Of a stretch of 64,000 nucleotides of DNA, positions 52,867 to 60,784 are shown in pieces. The DNA is from Streptomyces rugosispiralis. Its GTDB lineage: Bacteria > Actinomycetota > Actinomycetes > Streptomycetales > Streptomycetaceae. Under the pieces are notes generated by a model that had not been told where the DNA came from, ran no database searches, and worked only from the letters and a program-made list of their open reading frames with translations. The stretch covers positions 112,257 through 176,256 of the forward strand of contig NZ_JANIAA010000018.1 in assembly GCF_024505145.1 (NCBI RefSeq), in the 5' to 3' direction. The first letter of the stretch is position 1, and each line of letters opens with the position of its first letter. Made by a program: the position numbers and the translations under genes.

Positions 52867-55323
52867 ATGAAGCGCCACGACGGCGGCCCCGCGCGGCAGC
52901 GGGGCGGCTTCGACGAAGCGGATACCGCACGCGCCACCGTCAGCGACGATGGGACGCTGACCAGCTGGAACGAGGGCGCCCGTCGGCTGCTCGGGCATCC
53001 GTCCCCCGATGTCGTGGGGCGGCCCGCCGCCGAGCTGCTGGCCGATCCGGGCCGTGCGACGGACGCCGAGGCCCGCCGTGCCCGCACCCGGCTGACCCGG
53101 TGGCACGGGACCGTGGCGCTGCGCCACCGGGACGGCCACGAGGTCCCCGTACCGCTGCTGGCGCACCGCAGACGGCCGGAGGGCGACTGGCTGCTGGTGA
53201 CCGCGGCACCCCACGCGGAGCAGCCCTCCGAGTCGTGGAACGACGCGCTGATGCAATGGGCCTACACCCAGTCGCCCTGCCCGATGGCGATCTACGACGC
53301 CGATATGCGGCTGCGCAAGGTGAACGCCGAGATGGCCCGCGTCACCGGCCTCCCCGAGTCGGAGATCCGCGGTCTGCGGCTGTCGGAGATCAAGGGCAAG
53401 CTCCAGAGCGAACAGCTCGAGGCGGCCATGCACCATGTGCTGACCACCGGCGAGCCGCGCGAGGTGGAGACGTATCTGCGCACCGGCAGCGGCGAGATCA
53501 AGGAACAGGCCTGGTCGACCCGGTTCGCCCCGCTGCAGGCGAGGGACGGCCGGGTGTACGCGGTCTGCATGGCGGCGCACGACATCACCGATCAGTATCT
53601 GGCCCGCCAGCGGCTGCTGCTGCTGAGCGCGGCCAGCGAACGGATCGGCTCCACCCTCGACATCGACCACACCGCGCAGGAGCTCGCCGACGTCTGCGTA
53701 CCGCGGCTGGCCGACTACGCCAGCATCGACCTGCTGGACCGGCTGACCCAGGAGGAGGAGCTGCCGTCCGGGCCGCTCGCCGACCCGGTCGTGCTGCGCC
53801 GCACCGCCCGGCAGTCCATTTACGAGGGATGCCCCGAGTCCGTGGTGCCGGTGGGGAAGGTGGACACCTACCCGCAGGTCTCGCCGATGGCCGAATGCCT
53901 GGTGGCGGGGCATCCCATCATCCACACGTCCACCGACCCCTCGATCGCCGAGTGGGGTGCGCTGAAGCCCGAGCGCGCCGGGACGATCCGGCGGTTCGGC
54001 GTCCACTCGATCATGTCGGTGCCGATCCGGGCGCGGGGGACGACGCTCGGGGTGGCCGTGTTCGCCCGCCACCGCACCCCCGAGGCGTTCACCCAGGACG
54101 ATGTGGTGCTGGCCGAGGAGATCACCACCCGGGCCGCCGTCTGCGTGGACAACGCCCGACGCTTCACCCGGGAGCGCAACACCGCCCTGGCGCTTCAGCG
54201 CAGCCTGCTGCCGCAGACCCTGCCCCAGCCGCCGGCCGTCGAGGTCGCCTCCCGCTATCTGCCCGCGGGTCCGTACGCGGGGGCGGGCGGGGACTGGTTC
54301 GACGTCATCCCGCTCTCCGGGGCGCGGGTCGCGCTGGTCGTGGGCGATGTGGTCGGCCACGGCATCCAGGCGTCGGCCACCATGGGCCGGCTGCGGACGG
54401 CGGTCCGTACCCTCGCCGACGTCGATCTGCCGCCGGACGAGCTGCTCACCCACCTCGACGACCTGGTGATCCATCTGGCCGCGGAGACCGGGGCCGAGGA
54501 GGCCACCGGCGATGTGGGGGCCACCTGTCTGTACGCGGTCTACGACCCGGTCTCGCACCGCTGCTCGCTGGCCGCGGCCGGACACCCGGCCCCGGCGCTG
54601 ACCAGGCCCGACGGCTCCGTGGAGTTCCTGCCGGTGCCGCCCGGACCGCCGCTCGGGGTCGGCGGGCTGCCCTTCGAGGCGATGGAGACCGAGCTGCCCG
54701 AGAACGCCGTGCTCGCCCTCTACACCAACGGGCTGATGGGCGAATGGGACCGCGATGTGGACGAGGGGCGTCTGCTGCTGGCGGACGCGCTGGCCCACCC
54801 CTGCGGCTCGCTGAGCGGCACCTGCGACGCCGTACTGCGGACGCTCCTCCCCGGCGAGGGCGTACTGGACGACGTGGCGCTGCTGCTCGCCCGCACCCGC
54901 ACCCTGGACACGGCGCACGTGGCCACCTGGGACGTGCCCGCCGACCCGGCGTGGGTGGCCCGGTCCCGCCGGGACGTGACGGAGCGGCTGACCGAATGGG
55001 GGCTCGACGAGGCCGTCTTCACCACCGAGCTGGTCGTCAGCGAGCTGGTCACCAACGCCATCCGGCACGCCGTCCCGCCCATCCAGCTACGGCTGATCCA
55101 TGACCACTCGCTGATCTGCGAGGTCACCGACTCCTCCAGCACCGCCCCGCATATGCGCCGCGCCCGCACCTTCGACGAGGGCGGCCGCGGGCTGCTGCTG
55201 GTCGCGCGGCTCAGCCAGCGCTGGGGAAGCCGGCAGACCGCCGAGGGCAAGACGATCTGGTCGGAGCAGACGCTTCCGGTGGGGCTGCCCGGCGGGCTGC
55301 TCGGCCTGGACCAATTGGGCTGA
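52867..55323 (+). CDS. PAS-GAF-SpoIIE phosphatase with ATPase (RsbW-like) domain
   Basis: 818 residues from ATG 52867, after GGAGGG; in-frame ATG 52858 and GTG 52810 are alternatives created by a 19-bp duplication. PAS-like domains about 20-110 and 125-235 (MAIYDADMRLRKVNAEMARVTGLPE), GAF about 250-430, PP2C/SpoIIE phosphatase 455-680 (GDWFDVIPL, VGDVVGHG, AAAGHPAP, DDVALLLART), and a histidine-kinase-like ATPase 690-800 (LVTNAIRHA, GGRGLLLVA). It probably both dephosphorylates a STAS antagonist and phosphorylates it or binds a sigma factor, as in partner-switching stress control. Two STAS proteins are encoded 3.4-4 kb away. Confidence 0.93.
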   Translation: MKRHDGGPARQRGGFDEADTARATVSDDGTLTSWNEGARRLLGHPSPDVVGRPAAELLADPGRATDAEARRARTRLTRWHGTVALRHRDGHEVPVPLLAHRRRPEGDWLLVTAAPHAEQPSESWNDALMQWAYTQSPCPMAIYDADMRLRKVNAEMARVTGLPESEIRGLRLSEIKGKLQSEQLEAAMHHVLTTGEPREVETYLRTGSGEIKEQAWSTRFAPLQARDGRVYAVCMAAHDITDQYLARQRLLLLSAASERIGSTLDIDHTAQELADVCVPRLADYASIDLLDRLTQEEELPSGPLADPVVLRRTARQSIYEGCPESVVPVGKVDTYPQVSPMAECLVAGHPIIHTSTDPSIAEWGALKPERAGTIRRFGVHSIMSVPIRARGTTLGVAVFARHRTPEAFTQDDVVLAEEITTRAAVCVDNARRFTRERNTALALQRSLLPQTLPQPPAVEVASRYLPAGPYAGAGGDWFDVIPLSGARVALVVGDVVGHGIQASATMGRLRTAVRTLADVDLPPDELLTHLDDLVIHLAAETGAEEATGDVGATCLYAVYDPVSHRCSLAAAGHPAPALTRPDGSVEFLPVPPGPPLGVGGLPFEAMETELPENAVLALYTNGLMGEWDRDVDEGRLLLADALAHPCGSLSGTCDAVLRTLLPGEGVLDDVALLLARTRTLDTAHVATWDVPADPAWVARSRRDVTERLTEWGLDEAVFTTELVVSELVTNAIRHAVPPIQLRLIHDHSLICEVTDSSSTAPHMRRARTFDEGGRGLLLVARLSQRWGSRQTAEGKTIWSEQTLPVGLPGGLLGLDQLG

Positions 55324-55375
55324 CTGGGCTCACTGGCTTGACTGGCCTCACTGGCTTGACTGGGCCGACTGGGCC
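55322..55375. repeat. 18-bp tandem repeat, three copies
   Basis: GACTGGGCTCACTGGCTT-type units begin at 55322, 55340 and 55358; the first starts inside the TGA stop codon of the SpoIIE-type gene, again an array that begins at a gene end. Confidence 0.85.
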
Positions 55376-55413
55376 GAACGGCCCGGGGCTCGGCGGGGGG
55401 CGTCCCGTAGGCG

Positions 55414-55923
55414 TCAGAAGCGCCAGCGCGTCTGGCCGTACTCGCCCTTGCGGAAGCCGAACGCCGTGGCCGGGGCGACCCGGAAGACCAGGGCCGCATG
55501 GCTCTCGTGGTGGAAGGCGCCGTCGCGCACCTCGAAGGTCCACTCGTCGCCGTACTTCTCCACGTACGCCGCGGCGATCCGCCGGAGCGTGGCGTCGTCC
55601 CGCACCGGCTCGGCCGCGCCCTCGACCACCAGGTCGAGCCCCTCGCGCAGCACCCCCGCACCCGTGGTGAGGACGCAGCGCGGATCGTGCGCGAGGTTGC
55701 GGGCCTTCTGCTCGGTGGGGCCGGTGCAGAAGCAGAGCGCTCCGTCGAGCCAGACGGCGATGAGCGGGGTGACGTGGGGACGGCCGTCCCGGCGGACCGT
55801 GGACAGCCAGTAGAGCTCCGCCGCCGCCAGCCGCACACGCCCCTCCGGCCAGCCGGTGGCGGTGGCGTCCGGGCTGCTGAAACGGGTGTCCAGCGCGGTC
55901 TGCGGTTCGTGCTCGGTGATCAT
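55414..55923 (-). CDS. Pyridoxamine-5'-phosphate-oxidase-fold flavin/F420-binding protein
   Basis: 169 residues from ATG 55923, with GAGGAG eight bases upstream. Split-barrel fold: AELYWLSTVRRDGRPHVTPLIAVWLDGALCFCTG at about 35-68, then ARNLAHDPRCVLTTG, the usual flavin phosphate loop, and a C-terminal VFRVAPATAFGF. True PdxH length and C-terminal substrate residues are missing, so it is one of the many FMN- or F420-dependent reductases in actinomycetes. Single gene. Confidence 0.88.
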   Translation of the reverse strand: MITEHEPQTALDTRFSSPDATATGWPEGRVRLAAAELYWLSTVRRDGRPHVTPLIAVWLDGALCFCTGPTEQKARNLAHDPRCVLTTGAGVLREGLDLVVEGAAEPVRDDATLRRIAAAYVEKYGDEWTFEVRDGAFHHESHAALVFRVAPATAFGFRKGEYGQTRWRF

Positions 55924-56034
55924 CTGCTCGCTCCTCGCATGGTGTGGCGGGCCGGTGCGGTCCCGTGTGCTTGGACCGCCCGGCGGAGCGAAAGTCATCG
56001 CTCGCCACCCCTTCGGGGCCTCGCCACCCCCGCG

Positions 56035-57171
56035 CTACGAGACCTCGGCGGGCCCGGCGAGCCCCAGGATGTCGAGCTCGTCGCGGGTCGGGGGCTCCTG
56101 GAGGCGCAGCAGCGGGCTCTCGTTGCGGACCAGCCACTGGCGGTACGCGACGCTCGCCCAGGCGATCTCGAAGTACGCGTCCGCCAGGTCGCCGAAGAGG
56201 GCGTCCACGTCGATGGGTCCACCGGACGCCGTGGCCTCGACGCCGAGGGGCGCGGCGGACGCCGCGTCCGGGGCGGTTTCGGCGGCACCGGTACGGACCA
56301 CCGCGTCCGGAGCGGATCCGCCGTCGCCGGTACGGGCCGCCGGAGCCGCCCGTGAGGCCAGGAACAGCCGGACCGTCAGCGGATCCCCGTGCAGCGGGCG
56401 GACCGCCACGCCCTGGCGGGACCGCGCGGTGGGCTGGCAGGGTGTGACCACCTCGCCCGAGGCGACCAGGTCGGCGGCGGTCAGATAGTCCCCATAGACC
56501 ACCCTCGGATTGAGCCCGGCGGCGGCCAGCACCCGGCGCAGCCCGGGGCCCTCGCCGTCCACGCTGGGGTCCACCATCCACTGGTCGGCGGCGAGCTCGG
56601 CGAGCCGCACCACGGGCCGCGCGGCGGCCGGATGGGTTTCGGCCAGCGCCACGAACTGCGGCTCCCGCTCCACGAGCACCCGGCGCTCCACGCCCTCGGG
56701 CACCCGCAGCGGCGCGCCCTCGACCTCGTGGACGAAGGCGACGTCGAGCTGGTTGGCGGCGACCATCTGCAGCAGCGCGTTGGCGGAGACGTCGATGTGG
56801 ATGGTGGTGTCCGCGTCGGGGTAGCGGGCGCGCAGCCTGCGCAGCCAGCCGACCACGGCGCGGCTGCCGGTGCTGCCGATGCGCAGCCGGGCGTCGGCGG
56901 TCTGCCCCGCCTCCAGCCGGACCTCGCTGACGAGGGCGTTCATCTCGGCAACGATCGGCCGGGCGCGACACAGCACGGACCGCCCCAGCGGGGTCGGCCG
57001 ACTGCCGGTGACCTCCCGCGAGAACAGCCGGCCACCGATGGTGTTCTCGATCCGCCGGAGCTGGGTCGTCAAGGATGGCTGGGTCATGCCGAGTTGACGC
57101 GCAGCCTTCCGTAGGCTGCCGGTGTCGGCTATGGCGCACAGTGCACGGAGGTGCCTCACCTCGAGCTCCAC
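56035..57171 (-). CDS. LysR-family regulator of the adjacent snapalysin gene (SnpR/MprR-type)
   Basis: 378 residues from GTG 57171; ribosome site weak, and GTG 57159 is possible. HTH residues 3-62 (VRHLRALCAIADTGSLRKAARQLGMTQPSLTTQLRRIE), then an effector domain. An insertion of about 40 Ala/Gly/Asp-rich residues lies near 285-325, and the C-terminus is longer than in most LysR proteins (usual length 300). The divergent gene is a snapalysin; in S. lividans and S. coelicolor this divergent pair is known, the LysR protein activating the protease. Confidence 0.9.
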   Translation of the reverse strand: MELEVRHLRALCAIADTGSLRKAARQLGMTQPSLTTQLRRIENTIGGRLFSREVTGSRPTPLGRSVLCRARPIVAEMNALVSEVRLEAGQTADARLRIGSTGSRAVVGWLRRLRARYPDADTTIHIDVSANALLQMVAANQLDVAFVHEVEGAPLRVPEGVERRVLVEREPQFVALAETHPAAARPVVRLAELAADQWMVDPSVDGEGPGLRRVLAAAGLNPRVVYGDYLTAADLVASGEVVTPCQPTARSRQGVAVRPLHGDPLTVRLFLASRAAPAARTGDGGSAPDAVVRTGAAETAPDAASAAPLGVEATASGGPIDVDALFGDLADAYFEIAWASVAYRQWLVRNESPLLRLQEPPTRDELDILGLAGPAEVS

Positions 57172-57332
57172 GGCGGGAGCATAACTGCGCACTTGTCCGT
57201 CACACCAGACTCTGAAACCCCGCCAACTCGTACCGGAAACGATCAATCGGCGGTCAAACACGGGTCAACGGGGTGTCAAACGCCGGTCATCGGACGGCTT
57301 CCGAACACCCGGCGGGGGAGATGCCCTCGTCC

Positions 57333-57347
57333 TATCACCAGTTGATA
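57333..57347. promoter_or_regulatory. Palindrome TATCA-N5-TGATA, candidate LysR-type activator site
   Basis: A perfect 15-bp inverted repeat, AT-rich against its surroundings, 118 bp before the snapalysin start and 162 bp from the LysR start. LysR proteins usually bind interrupted palindromes of this size upstream of the activated promoter. Confidence 0.65.
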
Positions 57348-57464
57348 TCTCCGCGTACGGCCGGTTCTCCTCAAGACTCTGCGTCAGCCAAGAGTTCATC
57401 CCACGGCCCCGGCCGCCACCCCACACGGCGACCGGGGCCCGAGGACGATGAGGAGCCCCCCACC

Positions 57465-58130
57465 ATGTCACTCCCCAAGCTGGCGCTGTCCGCGACGATC
57501 GGCCTCGGCCTGGCGGTCTCCCTGTCCGCCATGCCCGCGTCCGCGGCCACGCCCGACCACTCCACGGCCCAGCGCGGTGCCGCGGCCGCCGCCTACACGG
57601 CGAGCGGCGAGGAGCGGGCCGACACCGACGCCTTCATCAAGGCCGTCATGAAGTCGGCGCTGGAGAAGCGGGCCAAGGCGCGCAGCGCGACGGCGGCCGT
57701 CACCGTGACCTACAGCGCGAGCCAGGCCCCCACCTTCAAGTCGGTGATAGCCCGCTCCACCCAGATCTGGAACTCCGCGGTGAGCAACGTGAAGCTCCAG
57801 GAGGGCGGCAGCCCGGACTTCACCTACCGCGAGGGCAATGACCCCCGGGGCTCGTACGCGAGCACCGACGGGCACGGCAGCGGCTATGTCTTCCTGGACT
57901 ACGCCCAGAACCAGCAGTACGACTCGACCCGGGTCACCGCGCACGAGACCGGCCATGTGCTGGGCCTGCCGGACCACTACTCGGGTCCGTGCAGCGAGCT
58001 GATGTCCGGTGGCGGCCCCGGCACGTCCTGCACCAACTCGCAGCCGAACCAGGCCGAGATCAGCCGCGTGAACCAGCTCTGGGCCAATGGCCTGGCCAAG
58101 CTCGAGAAGCAGCTGGCCAAGAGCCACTGA
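57465..58130 (+). CDS. snpA: Snapalysin (small neutral zinc protease, M7)
   Basis: 221 residues from ATG 57465, ten bases after GAGGAG. Signal peptide 1-28 (ASA-ATP), propeptide to about residue 78, then the mature 14-15 kDa enzyme. The metzincin-like zinc site is HETGHVLGLPD, with His160, Glu161, His164 and Asp170 as third ligand, the signature of the M7 family. Cys176 and Cys189 form the single disulfide. Secreted, cleaves next to Tyr and Phe. Activated by the divergent LysR protein. Confidence 0.96.
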   Translation: MSLPKLALSATIGLGLAVSLSAMPASAATPDHSTAQRGAAAAAYTASGEERADTDAFIKAVMKSALEKRAKARSATAAVTVTYSASQAPTFKSVIARSTQIWNSAVSNVKLQEGGSPDFTYREGNDPRGSYASTDGHGSGYVFLDYAQNQQYDSTRVTAHETGHVLGLPDHYSGPCSELMSGGGPGTSCTNSQPNQAEISRVNQLWANGLAKLEKQLAKSH

Positions 58131-58407
58131 GCCACCCGCTGGGCCCGTCGGCCCGCCGAACCCGCTGATCCGCTGATCCGCTGGATCAGGGCCTGACCGC
58201 CCGCACCCGGTTCCCGACGCCGGGTGCGGGCGCTCGGCGTGCGCGGGCGCTCGGCGCGTGCGGACGCTCGGCGCGTGCGGACGCCGGGGCCCCGCGCACG
58301 GGAAGCGACGCCACCTCCGGCCGGAGGTACCGTATAGACACCAGGAGCATTTCGCACAAACCGGCCGGATCCCCTCCAGCTGTGGGCCCGGCCCCAGGGA
58401 GTGAGCC

Positions 58408-58626
58408 ATGGAGACCCTGATCACCGTGGTCGTCATCCTCGCGCTGATCGCCGTGGGCGCCCTGCTGATCCACCGGACCAATGTCCAGAACGGCAACCGC
58501 ATGTCCCCCGAGAGCCACGAGACCCTCCCGGGCGGCGGGCGGCCCCGCCATCGCGCCTGGGGCCGCGGGCGGCAGCACCGGGGCCATCGGGTGACTCCTC
58601 CCCCGCCCCACGACCGCCGCCCCTGA
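58408..58626 (+). CDS. Small single-pass membrane protein
   Basis: 72 residues from ATG 58408, with GGGAG eight bases upstream. One membrane helix, residues 4-21 (LITVVVILALIAVGALLI), then a cytoplasmic tail rich in Arg, His, Gly and Pro. No family recognised. The upstream 200 bp contain short CGCTCGGCG repeats. It could be a real small membrane peptide or a chance frame; the clean ribosome site and compact helix favour a gene. Confidence 0.5.
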   Translation: METLITVVVILALIAVGALLIHRTNVQNGNRMSPESHETLPGGGRPRHRAWGRGRQHRGHRVTPPPPHDRRP

Positions 58627-58705
58627 GCTGGGCCACCGCACCACGCGCGAGCGCGCCCCGCGGGGTGTCCGGCGGGGCTTCCCGGCCCTCTCCCCTTCGT
58701 CTCCC

Positions 58706-59149
58706 CTAGTCCAGCGCCTCGTCCAGCGCCTCGTCCAGCGTGGCCACCGGTTCGAGCACATCCAGCATCCGCCCCGCCCGCAGAGTGCGGAGGATCAAGG
58801 CGTCGTCGCAGACCAGCCGCAGCCGCCCGCCACGCTCCTGGACACGCCGATGGGCCCGGCACAGCAGTCCCAGGCCCGAGCAGTCGAAGAAGGCGGTCGG
58901 GCGTAAGTCCACGATCACCGCGGGCCGGTCCCCGGCCGTGGCCGCGTCCAGCGCCGGCCCCACGCTTCCCACCCCGGCGATATCGATCTCCCCGTGGAGC
59001 TCCACGATGGTGTACCCGCCGACCCGGTGCGTACGGGCCCGAGCAACGGCGTCATCGGACGGATCCCCGCCCACGGCCTCCCGCGCGGCGTTCTGGGCAC
59101 CGCGATCCATCGGCACCGGCGCATCACGGGGAGCGCCTTGCTGCGTCAT
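58706..59149 (-). CDS. STAS-domain anti-sigma factor antagonist
   Basis: 147 residues from ATG 59149, eight bases after GAGGGG. A disordered 40-residue start precedes the STAS domain: YTIVELHGEIDIAGV, VIVDLRPTAFFDCSGLGLLCRAHRR. Ser91 in DCSGL is the conserved phosphorylation position. Unphosphorylated antagonists bind an anti-sigma kinase and free a SigB-type sigma factor. The C-terminus repeats ALDEALDEALD, coded by a 9-bp direct repeat. No anti-sigma gene is adjacent; the SpoIIE-ATPase protein 3.4 kb away is a possible partner. Confidence 0.9.
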   Translation of the reverse strand: MTQQGAPRDAPVPMDRGAQNAAREAVGGDPSDDAVARARTHRVGGYTIVELHGEIDIAGVGSVGPALDAATAGDRPAVIVDLRPTAFFDCSGLGLLCRAHRRVQERGGRLRLVCDDALILRTLRAGRMLDVLEPVATLDEALDEALD

Positions 59150-59379
59150 CGCGATATCCCCTCGGAACGGCACACTGCCCCCTCTCACCTTCGTCAGGTC
59201 CCGGAAGCGGGCAGGGTCGGGCATCGGGTGCGAAATCCGCCGGGTCCTTCAGGGCGACGTCCCGCGAGCGTAAGGGGGTGACCCCCGGTTACAGAGGGAG
59301 GGACGCAGCATTCCGCCGGTAAAGACCGCTCGTTCGAGTGAATTTCGGTTCTTACTATTGACACTTGGTCAGATACGAC

Positions 59380-59781
59380 CTATCCGAGGGCGTCACCGCC
59401 TCCTCCGGCCGCCGGACCCGACGCACCCGCCGCGCCCGCGATCGCCGGAGTCAGATCTTCCAGCACCTCGAAGGCGTCGTCCAGCCGGACCATGCGCAGC
59501 AGCCGCAGAAAGCGCGGATCGGCGATGACGAGCCGCAGCCGCCCGTCCCGTTCCAGCACGCGATTGCGCAATCGGCACATTAACGACAATCCGGCACAGT
59601 CCAGGAACGTGACCGGTCGCAGGTCCAGGATCAGATCCGGGCACCGCACCTGAACGAGGGAATCGAGCCGAGCCACGATCCGCCCCACGGCGAAGATGTC
59701 CAGCTCTCCCGCGATCTCGGCGACGGTGACGCCGCCGAGTGCGTGGACTCGGACGCCGAAGGCGGGCCGATCATCGAACAT
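59380..59781 (-). CDS. STAS-domain protein lacking the phosphorylatable Ser (TTA codon)
   Basis: 133 residues from ATG 59781, with AAGGAGG seven bases upstream. STAS domain residues 8-110: VTVAEIAGELDIFAV, LILDLRPVTFLDCAGLSLMCRLRNRV. At the position of the regulatory Ser it has Ala63 (DCAGL), so it cannot be switched off by that phosphorylation. Leu67 is a TTA codon (59583-59581), requiring bldA tRNA. A Gly/Ala-rich tail ends the protein. A sigma-B-like promoter lies about 95 bp upstream. Confidence 0.88.
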   Translation of the reverse strand: MFDDRPAFGVRVHALGGVTVAEIAGELDIFAVGRIVARLDSLVQVRCPDLILDLRPVTFLDCAGLSLMCRLRNRVLERDGRLRLVIADPRFLRLLRMVRLDDAFEVLEDLTPAIAGAAGASGPAAGGGGDALG

Positions 59782-59875
59782 GCAAGCCTCCTTGACCTGG
59801 TGGAGGCGCGCGACACCGGAGCCCGCAGCAACGCCGGCCATCGCCGGGGTCCAGGCCGGCCCTTCATTAGATGAC

Positions 59876-59900
59876 ATACCCATCTACCGGCTGACCAGTC
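59876..59900 (-). promoter_or_regulatory. Sigma-B-type promoter, GACT-N15-GGGTAT
   Basis: Read on the minus strand: GACT (59900-59897), 15 bases, GGGTAT (59881-59876). This fits the Streptomyces SigB-family consensus GNNT-N14-16-GGGTAY and lies 95 bp before the STAS gene start. The sequence around it is AT-richer than average. Confidence 0.65.
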
Positions 59901-60046
59901 AACGAACGGCCCGGCACGTGTCGTTGGCCTATTAGGGCCCCTCGGCCGCGAACCGTTACTCGCCGGTAAGGCGGAGGTCTTCTCATGTCCACCGGCAGCC
60001 GTGAGCATGCCACCCGGCAACCGCCTCGACGTGAAGGAAGTGACCG

Positions 60047-60252
60047 ATGACAGCAGGACGCGCGCGATCACGGCGGCTCGGCATGACGACGGCGGTCGTC
60101 GCCCTCGCCATCGGCGCCGGCGGAACGGCCACCACGGCGACCGCCGCCACGCCCGGCACCACCGCCGCCACCGCCGCCACCAGCGGGCCATCGTCCTGGA
60201 CATCGACAACACCTCGCTGAAGACGGACCTCGGCTTCGGCTACCGTCCCTGA
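60047..60252 (+). pseudogene. Remnant of a secreted HAD-family acid phosphatase
   Basis: ATG 60047, preceded by AAGGAAG, starts a signal peptide (RARSRRLGMTTAVVALAIGAGG...ATAATP). After about 48 codons the sequence jumps directly, in another frame, to AIVLDIDNTSLKTDLGFGYRP and a stop. IVLDIDNT is the catalytic Asp loop of class B/HAD acid phosphatases, which normally lies roughly 60-80 residues after the signal peptide and is followed by 130 or more residues. Both an internal deletion with frameshift and loss of the 3' part are implied; the gene cannot be functional. Confidence 0.75.
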
Positions 60253-60784
60253 ACAGTGAGCGGGAGGATCCCCCGCACTGGCACGCCCCGAACGGTTTTG
60301 GGCGTACTGGTCCCCGGCGGACTCGATCCCGGGGCGGCGGCACGGATCCTGTCCCTGGTCCGGTCCCAGGAGGCCGGTTCCCTGTGCGACCTGGCCTGTG
60401 GGCTCGGCCAGAGGCGACGGGGAGGCCCTGAACCATCACTCCGGTGGAGCAGGGGCCCCGCACGCTGGCACCGAACCCGGCGTCCCAGATAGCGACTTCA
60501 CGCTACCCGGCCACGCGGGGAACACCGCACGTCCGGAAACCGACCATCACACGATCGAGCTAAAGCGACTTGCGCTCACTCCTCGGTCAGCAACTGGCAA
60601 CCCCCGACCCCCGACCCCCGCCGGGGAAAGGCCGGGAACTCCAGATCTTGGCGCCCAAGATTGGTGAGTAACCCGAGCGCACGGCACGTCTGCTCCGCTC
60701 AAGACTGGACACACCGCAGACTGTCCGTCGAGATCTCCGCAAAATTGCGCGGATACGTCGACACTGGCGCGAAGGGGATGACCG
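60253..60784. other. Gene-free region upstream of the ketosynthase gene
   Basis: 532 bp without convincing coding sequence; it may include decayed 3' parts of the acid phosphatase gene. It has a 7-bp repeat ACCCCCG in three copies near 60602 and a 17-bp palindrome ATCTTGG-CGC-CCAAGAT at 60645-60661, about 125 bp before the ketosynthase start, a possible operator. Confidence 0.5.

Noticed and set aside
60256..60492. 78-codon frame after the phosphatase remnant
   Set aside because: No ribosome site, Arg-rich composition typical of chance frames, no conserved motif.
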